Origin: Acanthosepion esculentum
Taxonomy: Eukaryota; Mollusca; Cephalopoda; Sepiida; Sepiidae
Direction of reading: 5' to 3'
NCBI GenBank assembly: GCA_964036315.1
Contig: OZ038508.1
Span: forward strand, 51,891,654-51,955,653
Length of the DNA stretch: 64,000 nucleotides
Shown: one piece after another, positions 1-14,000 of the stretch
How the letters are laid out: each line of letters begins with the position of its first letter
Numbering within the stretch: position 1 is the first letter of the stretch
The notes under the pieces: generated by a model
What the model was told of the DNA's origin: nothing
What the model saw: only the letters and a program-made list of their open reading frames with translations
Databases searched by the model: none
Made by a program: the position numbers and the translations under genes

Positions 1-165
1 AGTGACATGTTCATCAATAATTAATCATAGCTAAGGCTCGGAAGCTCATGTATTGAAATAAAGTTTTATATATATATAGCCGAGAAAAATAACAGCACTA
101 GTTGCCTGACGATTGCATCTAGCATGAAACAGACTGTCGCCTCTAAGTGTTGACTTCTATGTTCA

Positions 166-167
<2 letters not shown>

Positions 168-254
<87 letters not shown>

Positions 255-272
255 ATGTATGTATGTATGTGA
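168..272. repeat. Compound microsatellite (TA)n(TG)n(TATG)n
   Basis: About 23 TA units, then about 13 TG units, then about 8 TATG units. The same TA-to-TG order recurs at 35642-35740 and in part at 882-930, suggesting expansion from TA-rich retroposon tails. Confidence 0.95.
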
Positions 273-306
273 GAGAGAGAATTCCAGGATCATTTTCCAA
301 CCTATT

Positions 307-690
307 CAAGATGATCTTCACCTAACCTTCTTTCCGGGAGTTTCACGTACGATTTCATTTTCAAGTCTTTTTCCACTGATCTTTGGACTGCCGTAGCTGA
401 AACTTCTTTCTCACGTGCCAAGCGTATTATGAATTGAGTTGGATCTTTTCTAATCGATCATTTTAGCTCTAAGTTGAAACGATGATCGCTATTCTTTTTG
501 TGATCTCCTGATTCAGTTTTCCTCTCTATTGTTCCTTCGTTTTTAAACTTATTGTCCGTTCTCTTGATGGTTCTTGAAGGAAATTTGAAGATGGAAGCCA
601 TGGTATGAATGCGGCTACCATTAGTGAAGACCTGAATGAACTTTTTCGTCTCACCATTGCACATTTGGGAAGACAGTGGGGCCGACACAA
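307..690 (-). pseudogene. Tc1/mariner (IS630-type) transposase N-terminal fragment
   Basis: Minus-strand reading gives KKFIQVFTNGSRIHTMAS, FKFPSRTIKRTDNKF and EGTIERKTESGDHKK, then in the same frame after one TGA (near 457) KDPTQFIIRLAREKEVS. This is the paired helix-turn-helix DNA-binding region typical of Tc1/mariner-superfamily transposases. The catalytic DDE part is missing; the fragment ends just beside the microsatellite at 168-290. Decayed, not expected to be functional. Confidence 0.6.
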
Positions 691-879
691 AACGATTTTA
701 ACCTGTTCCATTTCTAGCTGAATAACCCAAAGGGTTTTTCAGTGATTCTTACGACAAGTGATTTCAAGATGGTTAAATGCATTATCTGGAAACCTGGAAA
801 AATGAAACTCAATTAGTTTAATATTTTCTTTTTAGATATTAAACATTTTGTAGGATGGACAATTATGCTGTTACACTCG

Positions 880-935
<56 letters not shown>

Positions 936-1358
936 AGAGAGTAAACAGCGACAGAGAATTCTAATTCTCAGCAGATTCAAGTCCGCGTATTTGCTACGAA
1001 GTGAACATTCTCCCTGAAAATTTTGGGTGGGAGAAACTTCTCTTTTACAAGCAATCACCCCCCTTGTTCTAATAGTTCGTTTATTCGCGGTCGAACACAT
1101 TCTTCCTCTTTTTCTTTTTGCGATGGCGGGTACCAACCGCCAACTCGGGACTTGCCACCGTCGACTGACTTAATCAAATATATGACAATCAAAAAATACG
1201 ATATATTTCCAATAACACGCGCGACTCTTTATTAGTTAAATCTTTTCTTTACCCAATCCTTAAATTTATTTTACTATACTATATGCATATGTTACATTTT
1301 TAGCTTGCGATTGCTCGACTATAATAATTGTAAGAAATTGTAAGAAAAATACATACAC
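691..1358. other. Downstream intron, no exon recognised
   Basis: The region holds a (TG)n(TA)n microsatellite at 882-930 and otherwise no motif that continues the CSPG array. Minus-strand frames here are short and lack FREM signatures. It is the first 1.36 kb of the intron after exon 20. Confidence 0.6.
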
Positions 1359-1614
1359 TTGGCTCCGCAGAAGGTGATGATATTTCTCTTGTTTCATCCA
1401 GTGTCGAGTATACAAAATTTGTCCCATCATTAACCGTAAATTTGAAATGATCCACAAAGGAGCCTGAACCGTCATGTAAATAACTCAGTCTGTTTTCATA
1501 GATATCTTCCATGGTGAATGAAGTGGCGACGCTGTGATGATAAGTCCTCCGCTGTTTGAATTGCAATAAACCATGCCAGGTAGGATCAACAACATGAAAG
1601 ACAATCTGGCCCAC
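1359..1614 (-). CDS. FREM-like exon 20, last exon in window (CSPG repeat)
   Basis: The acceptor is TTTTATAG and the donor GCCAA/GTGTAT; the exon is 256 nt, phase 0 to 1, so the gene continues beyond position 1. It encodes VGQIVFHVVDPTWHGLLQFK, ATSFTMEDIYENRLSYLHDG and DHFKFTVNDGTNFVYS. The FTM.DIYENR.SY.HDGS block and the DGTN.F ending resemble the late CSPG repeats of FREM2/FRAS1. No further exon was recognised between 1 and 1350. Confidence 0.94.
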
Positions 1615-2036
1615 CTATAAAAGAAAAAAAATTAAAGAATTAATGGATTTATTTTTAATCCGACATGATTATTACTTGATACGTTATTTTTAGTGGATGA
1701 TCCTATTTGAAATAGACGCCATATTTTTATTTTTAATTTAAACAATGTTTTTTATGTCTATCGGGTCACGTATTCAATAAATCTTAAAGAAAATGTGCTC
1801 TCTGACAGGAAACAAACCGGTGCCCCATATCGTAGGAGAATCTGTGTGCTTTACCGCTCGACTACGTAAAGCTTCACAGTTTAGCAAGTTCCTATTTTTC
1901 ACTTTTTGCCGGGAAGCACATTTTCTTTACTAAAATTTCTCTAATATGCAGACTGACAGACGTAATACACACTGTTTAAAATAAAAATGGGGGCCTCTAT
2001 TTGAAATACGAATATCCAGTATAATAACGGTTGAAG

Positions 2037-2080
<44 letters not shown>

Positions 2081-5000
2081 ACCATTACTACCACATCACA
2101 TTTACTATTGTCATATTAGTCCGCAATCACCATTAACGTCAATTACTCCACTCTCTTCCCCAGCAAAATTAATACCATCGCATAAAAAATAATAAGGATT
2201 ACAAATTGGAATTTCTACCATTTACATATGCGCAATCACCAAAAACAAGCAAATAGCCGACTTTAAAATAATAACAAAACAGCCGTAAAAAATTAAAAAT
2301 ACTAGCAATTTTTATCTATCATTTTACAGACCCCATCATATGTATATACGTGCGTGCTAGGAAATATTATTCAGCGAAAAAATAGAAAAACGGTTTGCAT
2401 GTTGACATCGCTACATTCTATCATTGAATTCAGCAATCAAATGAGTACGTATGTACACAACAGCACACATATATATGTCAAGTCCCATACTGTTCACATA
2501 TGTTTATGTTTGTGCGAGCTCCGGTGGGCTAGCGGTTGTGTATGTGTGTCTGCGTACCTCAATGGATGTACGGGCGTGTATGTATGTTTGCGTAAGTATG
2601 AGTGGCGTCACAACGACAATATTTCCTCCCACTTCCATAAAAACACCAATACACGCAACCCTACATAAATCCAAAATTTTAAAAAATTAATCAGTTTGTC
2701 TGACTGATCTTTTCCTTATTTTCCATGATATTTTTTGGTGCGATCTGCTTTTTTGTTTAATTTCCCCAGATATACTTGGAAAGCATTGTGCTGTTCGCGT
2801 ATTTACTATTTGTGAAAGATGTTTTGTGTCCGTAGTTTCTTTGTTTCCAGGGTCCTTCAGTTACTCTTATGTATATTTTTTCTTCGTTATTTGATAATTT
2901 TACCGTGGCTTGGTATATTACATTATTTTGTAAACAATTGCCGTTTAAGGGATATTGACTCTTTATTCTGCAGTTACACGTGGGTTAAATTGTTCGGGTG
3001 GTTTGTTGATAGTTTTCCTGTTATGCTTTTTTATTATTTGTATAATGATCTCGGTGCAACTGTAGCTGATTTTTACTGTGTTTTTGTTGAATATTCGGTG
3101 GAAGTGTTTGTGTAAATGTTTGATGAATATTTTTCCTACGTTTGTTTTTACGTTTTTGTTGTACGGTGGGTTGAACCATATATATAAGGCGGGATCAATT
3201 ATCTGAATTTTGTGTTTGAATTTCTCGGACAGACATAGGCAACCTTTGTCGAGCAGTCATCATCCTTAAAAACACTTAAGTCAATGTAGAGTAGTAAAGT
3301 CTGATATCGCTTATTTTCTTCCACTTCTCAGATTCTATGGGCAGCATCAGGTAATATTTCAAAATAACCCAGAATCTTATATGTACCCGCCATCATAATA
3401 TCTGAAACAAAATGAACAGTTGAATCGGATAGATAAGAATATGTTTTTACATAATATATTTCTAAAGAATTAATGGAATTATATTTCGCTTTCAAATAAG
3501 CAATATGTTTTAGTTTCTCTAAATCAACCATCGATTTGTTAACGTCTATGACTGAATTTGTCTATGAAGCTTTAAGAACAGCGTGGCTTTGGTTGTGGCT
3601 TTAGATACTTCGAAGGCATTTGACAGCGTTTGGTATGCTGGACTTCTTCGCAAGCTGAAAAACTGTGGCGTCGCTGACCGAATATTCGATCTGATCCAAC
3701 TTTTAACAAATCGTGTGATGAAAACCGTGTTAAACGGTCTTCTTGATCCTTTCTCATTAACGCGGGCGTTCCGCAGACCTCTATCCTTGAACCTAAGTCG
3801 TTTCTTATTTTTATCAACGACCTTCCCCGAGACCAACTAGGCATTTATGCTGACGATGCATATTTACTTGTCTTGGTAGTAAGTCCGATATAGTAAAACG
3901 GGTAGCTGATCGCGAAAATGAACGCCAATCAGTTGCTAACTGGTGCAATAAATGGTCTTGTAAATATTAATGCCTTCAGAATGAAATTGTTATCTTTTAG
4001 TCATCATAGATGTTTGCCTTCCACCGACATAGGTGGATGCTAAACTTCAGAAGAGCAACTCGTTGCGCCTTCTTTGTTTCACGTTTTCCACTAACATGAA
4101 GTTGAGTGATTATATTGAATCAATTGCTAGGTGTGCTGCTAGGAAAGTTGGTTCCCCGTGCCAGGCAATTCTTCTTGCCAGAATCCTTTTTGAACGTTTA
4201 TAAATCTACCATTCGTCCGTGCATTAAGTATTGCTGACATATATCTCACGATTCTCGACAAAGTCCAAAGAAGGGTCTGTAATGTTGTGGGTCCTGACCT
4301 GGCATCTTGACTTCAATCACTTTCCTACCGCCGCGTAGTGGCCTCCCCGTGTCTTTTCTTTAAATATCTTCATCTAATGAGTTTTCATCTCTGGTACCTC
4401 GACTGCACGATTTTAAGCTTGATTGACTACTATTTCTTTTTTTCGGTTTTCTTGCTTTCCTGCCACCTAAGATCCTCAAAAATTTAAACGCATCGTCAAT
4501 CGCCATCTTCTATCTTTCTGATACCCATTCTTTTATTGTTATTTCTACTCACTAGCGTTTTCTCATTTAAACCCTTGCGTCTTAGTGGCATTATCGCCGT
4601 ACTTGGGGCGAAACAAAAAAAAAACTTTATGGTCATGTTTCGACCTGTTTACATACACACTTCTTATAACTCCCCAACCAGCATAAATAATCTTGAGGTC
4701 ATGACCGTAAATAAACCTAAGCCTCATTCCTATAATAAGCTGGGTAGGGAGAAGTAGATTTGTTCATTCTCTCTCTTCCTTTAATCTTTCAGAAACTTCT
4801 ATACATAGCTTACTAAACGAGTAGTGACACTTGGTTCAAAGATCACATTGAAGCGTAAAACTGACATTCACTGTGCAGTTCGTTCCCTATGTCCACATAT
4901 CTATAAACGCCCTGACACTGAAAATGTGTCAGCTTTGGTCTTCCAAAATTTACATGCCGTGTTAATCCTTATCTTCTGTCTTCTTCATTCTTGGTCTTTT

Positions 5001-8000
5001 ATTGTTCTCCTTAGAAGTATTTTTTTCTTTTCATATTCTGTAACACTCAGTAATCCCTTGCGTCTTAGTGGCTTTATTGCTTTGCTTGGGGTGAAATGGT
5101 AAAAAATATGTATAACAATCGATGGTAACTTTCTCTGCTGGTATCAAATATAACCACATGATCCTTGGTAAATATTCTCGTTTGATCAAACATTATAAGA
5201 CTGTTACCACTTCCACTGTCTTCATTTTTTTTTTTCAAGCTCGGTTTGATCTGTGGTCTGTAATAAAATGGAGTAAAGAGGAGACAAAAAGTACAGCACG
5301 ATCTTAAAAGAAATGTTTATTCATTGTATTTTATCGCGACGTTTTCTGGAAGAACGCCAAATCGTAAACACACCGACGTCAACCTTTTCCACTGTTTCTC
5401 TATGTATGTAATTACATTGCGTGTATAACATTTCCAATGCAGAGGAGTTTCGAACTGAAATGATTTTATTCAGTTCCCTTACAGTGTAAACATACAACAG
5501 GCCCGTTTCTGTATATCATGTTCGTCCTCCGCATGCGAAGATGACCTTGACTGCGAATCACTTTCGGAGAGGACTAATAAGTCCGAATCTTCGCCCTGTA
5601 AAATCTGTTGAAGTTGTGATATGGGATGCTGGGGGCTGAACCAGGCTGGCAGGCGGAGCTCTCTTGATCATTCCTTTTCTGACGTCTTACTTTTGTTTTT
5701 GTTTTGTTTTTTTTATCCCCGATTCTTTTCTCTTCAAAATCAGACACTGCGGACTTTACAAGGGAGCGCCAGATGGCATGCGCCACAGAAAACTCTTCCC
5801 AGGTGGAATTATTTTCTATATATTCAGTTATTTATTCAGGGATTCACTTGCACAATCTGGGCGTGGGTAGGTAATGGATACTAGGGACAAATTCTGCCAA
5901 GACAGACTAACGGTTCTCCCCTTCCGCCAGCAGGGTCTCCCCTCTACTATACCCCTGTTCACCTCCGCATCGCAGAGCGCTGTTTGCAACTCGCTCACTG
6001 TAACTATTGACCCGAACTCTCTCTAACAGCTAGCCTACCAACAACCATGCATCGGAACTCTTCAATTCTAAATCTATTTATATAAACCTGCGTACGGAGC
6101 TTTCTAACTTCCGGGCAAGTGGCACTTATTCACGAAAGTTTTCATTTATTTATCTATTTATTTTATCCCCTTCTTGGTCAGTGAACGACCGATTTAGGAA
6201 ACTTACTTCGCATATTTTACTGCTGATTATAAAACACCAGACGTTTCAGAAAATCATTAAGGACCTTCTTAGGGTGTTCTAATAAAATTTGGGTTCCATT
6301 GTGTTGCAACAACATTCACTGTCGTATAGGAAGATAGGTATTTCATAGCAGTTCGGCAGTATTTTCTTCGTGCGTAAGAAACGCCTCCCGATACAGGATT
6401 TAATGACTATTTTAAGGTTATAGTTTATAAAGAACTTACACAAAATTAAAATATTTCATAAAAATGACTCACCTTTGTGTCGTTATCGACGACTTTCAAA
6501 TCAAATTCAGTTATCAGCTTCCTGGTCCCTTGCTGTACACGGAGGCCTTTGTTAATAACCACAGGGATTGAATCATCGACTGGGTTGATAATGATAGAGA
6601 ATTTCTGAACAACCTAGTCGAAAAGAAAAATATCCTATAAGCTGACTTGTTTCGCCTCTATTTTTTTAAAAAATCCTATTGTTTGGCCAGGGGCAACATC
6701 TTTAAATATTCTTTATATTTAGTATATGTGGTATATACTACGTTTAAGCTGGTAGCTTTTACATTCAATCTGAATGTGCTTAACCGTTAAGCTATGACTG
6801 TAATTGGCACATCGAGATTACATTGGATAAAAAGTATTTTATAGGTTTTGGGATAATGAAAGACCGAGAAGTCTATTACTGGTAGTAGAATACCTGGATT
6901 TAGACTATCAAATGATACAAAACAATTACTTTATAAATCCAGTACGAAATATAGTACAGCATTACACAACATTTGAATAACCTGATTTACAATAAGTAAA
7001 GATACGCTATAATAAACACTTGCTGTCAAGATTAATTGAAGTAACAAATCATGAATATTCATGCATCCGACAATTCATGATACAACTTAATAGAATTATA
7101 CTTTTGACCCAAGTTTTTTCCTAATTTAGGCAATCACTGCCCTCCACAACTTCCTGCCTTTTCTTGCACCAAGTATCTTAACTATACTAGCCCTTTTTCT
7201 CAGTTTTGCGATCCATTCACACAAACCGGTTAGGTAGTTTACACGCACTTTCCTCCTGCTTCCCTTGCCTTCAGTGCCTTGTTAGTGTTAAATTTTCTAG
7301 GCCTTCTTTCCTCATTATGTGTCACAGAAATTCAAGTTGTCTCTTTCTGAATGTAAATATAAGGTTTCCTTTTCCTATTTTCCTTAAGACTTCCTCATTG
7401 GTCGCATGTTCTCTCTATAAATGTTCTTAGCATTCGTCTGTCGCTTCAGGCCTCTTCGTCTGAGGAAATTGCCCAGCATTCAATGCTATACAAGTGGATA
7501 GATATTAATAGATATTACATCACAGTTCAACATTTTTGTTTGTTTCTAACGACATTTTCCTATGTCTTAATGCTTTGTTTAATTTCCGGAAGACTGTTTT
7601 CGCTAATCCTATGAATAGGAGTCGAATTTATTTTAATAGCAATCGATACTCTATAATAGATTTCTACTATAATTTATCTTTCTAACACCAAATTATACCT
7701 TTTGATTCAGCACTTTATGTACAAACTAATCTATTAGAATAACCTAATTTTAAATAGATGATTCAATATGTACTTCAGTCCACGTTATTAACAAAAAGTC
7801 ATGAAACGTCGTGTATTGAATATTTGTTAAATTCAATCAAGTGGCCGAGTGGTTAGAACGTTCGCTTTCTGACCATGAGTTCCAGGTTCAAATTTCACCA
7901 TGGTCAATTTGTCAGGAAGATGACTGGAGGAAGCGATCCCAGCGTGCGGCTCATTTGGGAAGTGCCTGAAAACCATACCGAGCTTTGTGAGTGAAATTGG

Positions 8001-11000
8001 GTAGACAAAACCCTTGTCATCGTTGACCGAGGGTTTGAGCGCGTTAGCACTCTCTGCCAGAACGAAGGTCCGCTCAGCAAAGATGCATTATAAACCACAG
8101 GTGGGAACTGAGCAGGCGTCTACAATGGGGATTAGCTAGCCGCTTTAGTAGTCTGGCATCCTCGGATACAACTGGCTGCTCCATTTACATATATTCAACC
8201 TAAGGTAAACACAAGCGTTATAATGCAGTTCTGCACAAGCTGAAATGACATCCAAGGTGGGCGCTCGCTATGTTTCGAAGATTCGTCTCGATTATGGCCG
8301 TGAACAAAGGAATAATGACAAATGCTTTTCAAGATCCTTGTTGAGTCGGGAAGTAGTAAAAACAAATAAGATTTCTCATTTAATCGGCAATGTTTTACTT
8401 CTGCTACGAGAAAGCAAACTATCTAACTTCTCACTAAGTCCCAGCTACGAAAAACAAACCCTTACACGCTCACTGCCGGGCCGCTCGCTAACGGACCCAC
8501 CACCACTTTCCGTCCACTAGTGTTCCACTAACAGGAAAGGGGGACGAGACAAGTTTTGGGTGGTCAGTCTTTCAAAGGACCTTACCTAAAAACACTAACT
8601 AAACTTTGTTTATCAATTCAAAAGTCGTCTGGAGACAGGATTCCTGAAAAATCATGGTCATTAAATTCACTTAAAGATGAGCTGGAGACAAGATTCCTGA
8701 CAAACTTGCAAATGTTAAAATCTCCAAAACAAAACTGCTTTCATTTAATCACCATAGAGAAGGATGGCTGATGCTAAACTCCAGGAGAGAAACACTCTTT
8801 TTGGGCTCATGTTTTCCACTGACATGAAGTGGAGTGACGATACTGAATCAAATGTTGGGTCCACTCCATCGAACCAGAAATTTATTTTGTCAGAATCGAT
8901 TCTGCACATTTAAAAATCTATCATTCACCGGTTCATTGAATACTGTTACCATATCTGGTGCGCCTGTTATATATCTCGAGATTCTCTACAAAATTCAAAG
9001 AATGGACTGTAATGTAATCGATTCAGACCTGGCATCTTGACTTCAGTCACTTTCTCACCAATGTGATGCGGCTTCCCTCATGACAACTGCTCGGATGAAT
9101 TTTTTTTTTTTTTACATTATTCGGACTATTGTCCGAATCTTTGTCGCCATATTTATTACAACGTTTCGGCCGTTGTACGCTCCGGCCTTCTTCAGGTGGT
9201 AGGAATGTCGAACTGAACCCTTTATTTCGTTCACTAGGGCAGACTGTTCTAGTTCCACGTGGGATGTCAGTTATCTCCTGTTAATTCCCCTCTCCAAGTT
9301 CTTTATCCACTGTGCCATGTGTCTTTAATACCTGGTTAAGGCGGTGGAGAACTGGGAGAGGGGAATTAACAGGAGATAACTGATAACTGACATCCATTAA
9401 ACATGGCATGTGAAACTAGAACAGTCTACCCCAGTGAGTGAAATAAAGGGTTCAGTTCGACATTCCAACCACCTGAAGAAGGCAGGATCGGTCCCCTTAC
9501 CATCAAAGTTATAACAGCCGAAACGTTGTAATAAATATGGTGACAAAGAGGAGGACAATAGTCCGAATAATGGAAATAATGTACACAATACCCCATCTCA
9601 GAAATATAGAGATACTGAATTTTTTTCTCTATTGGCTCGACTATATGAATTTAAGTATGCTACTAGATTGTTAACTAAGTCTCACCATTTTACCTAAACT
9701 CAAATTTATTTTAAAAAATATATTCACTCCTCCGTTCATGTGGAAATTCATCAGAATTAATTTTTATATACGTATATTTAACTGATTTACTTCGCGTACG
9801 AACGATCATCCCTTTCTCGAGCATTTTCAATTTGCCAACGGTTCTTCGGATCTATCCTTGCATAAAATAACGGTCACCATCAATTACTCTTTACAGAATT
9901 CCCAGAAAGTTTATTTAAATGCTGTGATACAAAGAAATATAAAAAAAAATCTAGAAAGTAATCAATAATGAAACAGAAGACCAAAAACACTTCATCACAA
10001 AATCTCAAAGACAGTTAATACATAAACTCATAAAGAGCAATGCGATTTTGGATATGAAAAAAGTATCGCCAGAGATTACAAAGTTTGTATCAAGGAATTC
10101 AGAACTTGCTATTTTTCAAAAATAAATAACAAGTAATAAAACGTCTCGCAACTAACCTTATTTTGTCCATCTGATATGGAGAAAAGGAAGCTATCTGAAT
10201 TCACTTTTTCTGGACTTGTATGATCATATTTCACTTTGTTGTCGATCAAGTCGGACTGCGTGAATGTGAAAATTGGAACTCCTTAAAATAATGATAACAA
10301 TAATTGTTATAATTGTGTTACCATTTCACAACAGCTTTCAAATTATTTACAGACATTTTAAAGCAATAGAAACTATTCAAATGTTACAGAATTTAGAATA
10401 TGAATTATTTGTAGTTTCAGTTTCAGCAAATTTCTCTCACAAACCAGTGCGTTAGTTTTAAAGGGGGTTCGTATTTTTTTAAGTCAATTGACCCCAAGCA
10501 AGGTGATAATGCCACTAAGTCACAAGGGGCTACTATGCATAAAATAGAATGAAAACACTTTAGACGGAAACCCAATCCTAAACAAGGAACAGGGGATAAA
10601 CCTCTGATCCTGGCCAAAAGACAGGTGGGGAGGGTGTATTCCGTATATATCTTTTCTGTAGCCTTCTAAGAGACGAATCGGATGAATTTTATTCAAACCG
10701 ATTATCTTACCTTGATGCCAAAGTATCTGCATTCTTTCGTCAGTTTTGTACAGGGTGCGGTAAAAATACCTCCCACATAAAGGTATGACATTAGCTAGAT
10801 GAAGACACCATTGTCATTAATGTCGTGTTGTGGGGGCTATTTTCACCGCATCCTGTATCATAATTTGGCATCAACCTTTCACATAGAGGCACACACAATA
10901 CAGGGCATGCGAGGGAGTTGAAAACACCTTCAGGGGATCATAAATGGAAGACGATCTAACGCAGTTATTCTCAACCGTCGTGTGCCGCGCGATCCTCTTA

Positions 11001-14000
11001 ACCCTTTGTTCCCTGACCACCGCTTTACCGGTGGTAGAGAAAAATGACGTAATGCCCAGCCACCGGTTGAACATTGATAAAGAAAAATGAATGCCCAGCT
11101 ACCGATTGAACGGTGGGTAAACACTTGTAACTATTTTTTTTATATCTACCATGAAACATTACATACCAATTATTTGCGAATTTTGACTCAGGAGCTCAGG
11201 CAGAAGGGTTAAAATTGTTCAGGAACGCATGGCTCAAAGGGAGGATTAAGTGTACCGTGAAAAAAAAGAAGAAAAAAACACCAGGCAAAGGTTTTACTAA
11301 ATAAGCCGCACAAATAGTTGAATAGAAACATTGAAATAAAATAAGTTCGTATTTGTGTGTGTGTATTTATTTTCAAATCTATGGTGTATACCCTTTAAAA
11401 AAATTACTAAGTGTGTCGCGATATGTTTATTTGCTCCTAGCTGTGCCGTTGCTTAAAAAGGTTGAAAAACACTGATGTAACGTAACGCAGCGCGCGCTAA
11501 ATTTTAACCTTCTCATTTATTTTTCAGACCCATCGGGAGCATTAAGACGGCAACTTCCAATCTGACATAGGAAATGAAAGGCAGCCCCCCCCTTTTTATA
11601 GTTTTATTCACCAACCGCAGCAACTTGGAGGCATAAACAACTTCAGCCAAGTTCTTTCATATGTTTCCAAGCCCACGTTAAATATTATTAGTATTCTACA
11701 CAAACTGATTAAATTATTTAAGGGCTACTTCGAAGGAAACTGTGAAAACTATGTGTTAAGGTTATTAGTTCTTTTTGTAATAAATGTATATTTAGATACG
11801 CGATTTTTAAAAATACTACTGTAATACAAGGCCCAAGAGCCACTTAAGATAGTGGGTTACTGAATGAGTTTGTTTTAAGGGCATAAAGGGGAGGTAAGAA
11901 ATGCATATTATAAGAATATTTAGAATAAATAAAGGTTACCCCACACCGAAGACACGAAGTTAAGCGTGTAATGATTGGGGAGGCATCTTCTTGAGAGTCT
12001 GTTCCACAAAGGGAAGAAGATGCCCGAGAGGAACTTTCTTCTTAATGGAATAATAAAGAAACTGGTGTGGGTTGTCGCCGTGTAAGTGACATGGCGTGTC
12101 CTAGCTGTCAATGTCTGCACTGGTGGAGTGTTGGGTTGGGTGATTTTGTTTAGCGACATATCAACCTCTATGGGTTATTTAATGTCAAAATCTAAATATT
12201 TTGAACACAATTTTATGGCTTCATCTAAATATATACTATAAATAGGTATTGTTAGTTGATTGATTTTGTTTAGCGGCATATCAACCTCTATGGGTTATTT
12301 AATGCCGAAATCTAAATATTTTGAACACATTTTTTTGGCTTCAACTAAATATATCTTGACCGCAACTGTATGCCTTCAACTACCTATAATCATTTTACTA
12401 TAAATATATATTGTTGGTCATTTTTATAGAAAAATATATTGCTGATATTTTTACTATAAAAATGTATTTTTATACTTCCATAGTGTTTTGTTTTGTTTTG
12501 TTTGGTGGTTCACTATTTGTCCTTAACTGGGACCCTAACAGGTGCTACCACCCCAAGTTAGGGTGGTAGCACCTGTTTTCGACTTATTAGATAAGCGTGT
12601 CGGTTAAGGTAAACGTTTCACCAGGAATGTTTCTATGTTTAATAAACCTGGAATAAAATAGATCAGCTGCGGAGAAAAGTATTTGAAACACGCGTGCCGT
12701 ACCAACTTGGGGTGAACTTGAGAACAACAGCAATTACGGTCCTCATAATATCCAATCTTCCGATCAGAAGCCTTGCTGCCGGATGTAGTTTATTATCATA
12801 CTCAGGACTGCGCACTGGTGGAACTAAAGAATATAGCTCGTCTGAACCTTTATTAGGGAAATAGCGATAGAGTGACGAAAGGGTAGCAACGTTTTGTTTA
12901 TGTTTTAAAAGAAAATTAGACGTTTAACAAGTACTCGTGTTGTTTGGTTTAGTTTGTTTGTTTTACGGCATATCAACCTCAATGGGTCATTTAATGCCGA
13001 CAACTTTTTTCCTGGTAATATTTTTGTTTTGTCAAAAATCCATTTCTGTTAATATTTTTTTTTTCAAAAATGTATAGCTGGTAATATTCTTTTCCAAAAA
13101 CATACAGCTGGCAACATTATTTTTTCAAAAACGTATTATCAGAGGCCTTGCTGTTGGATGTAGTTTATTGTCATACCCAGGACGCGGATGTAGTTTATTG
13201 TCATACCCAGGACGCGGATGTAGTTTATTGTCATACCCAGGACGCGGATGTAGTTTATTGTCATACCCATGTTCTGATTTGTATGCAATGTATTACTACA
13301 TGTACAAACGATTGTTTAAAGTTTTATGCTCGGGTTAAATAAACAAAAAGAAGGAGGTTCAGTGTAAATAAATAAACTAATTATAGCTGCATCATAGTCT
13401 GGGGGTAGGTAGACGACAACCGGGACATTTTTGCTGTTCTGACCGTCCGCCGGCTAATCTCCGAGACTATGACAATTATTTTCACTACTCATCTCTATAT
13501 CCCTGACTGCGACTGCCACACTCGTCGGCTTTCTCTGTGATGTAAACTACATTTCGTGATGGGCCATTCTAGAATGCAGCTGGACAACCTGAATTCTTTA
13601 CTGTCTGACCATATGACACTTGCTCTCGAAAGTTTTTGTTTTCCCTTTTCTCTTCTTGAGGCCAGTGGCTTTGGAGATCTCGCATCTAGATTTTACTGAC
13701 GACGCCGTCACAAAGCTACGGCGCTTTAGGCCCAGATAAAATTCTTTAGAGCCTACTTGACTGTGTCCTGTGCCAATCGAGCGAGAACGCATTGTGTCAC
13801 AAAGTTGCTTATAGACGAATTGCTAGTCAAAGAAAAATCATGGTAACTGGCAGTTTAAACACACTTTACCTTCAACTACAGCAAATTTTAAACTAATAAC
13901 AATTATAAATAGCAAATAAATTAAACCAAATAAATAAACGGCAAATTCGGCCTGTCCGTCTGAAACCCCGAGAACTCGGACCACACTTGCTCTACATGGA

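Noticed and set aside
7841..7910. Functional tRNA gene
   Set aside because: A and B boxes are present but the acceptor and anticodon stems do not pair; better explained as a SINE head.
9115..9572. Hammerhead ribozyme: CTGAAGA plus a GGCCG/CGGCC stem and CCGAAAC in the foldback arms and at 33180-33245
   Set aside because: The core CTGANGA...GAAA is present and stem II pairs, but I could not form stems I and III with a proper cleavage triplet; a covariance-model search would be needed.
13148..13342. Protein with a DADVVYCHTQ tandem repeat
   Set aside because: It is the 30-bp monomer array of a family X retroposon; the in-frame repeat is a consequence of 30 being divisible by three.
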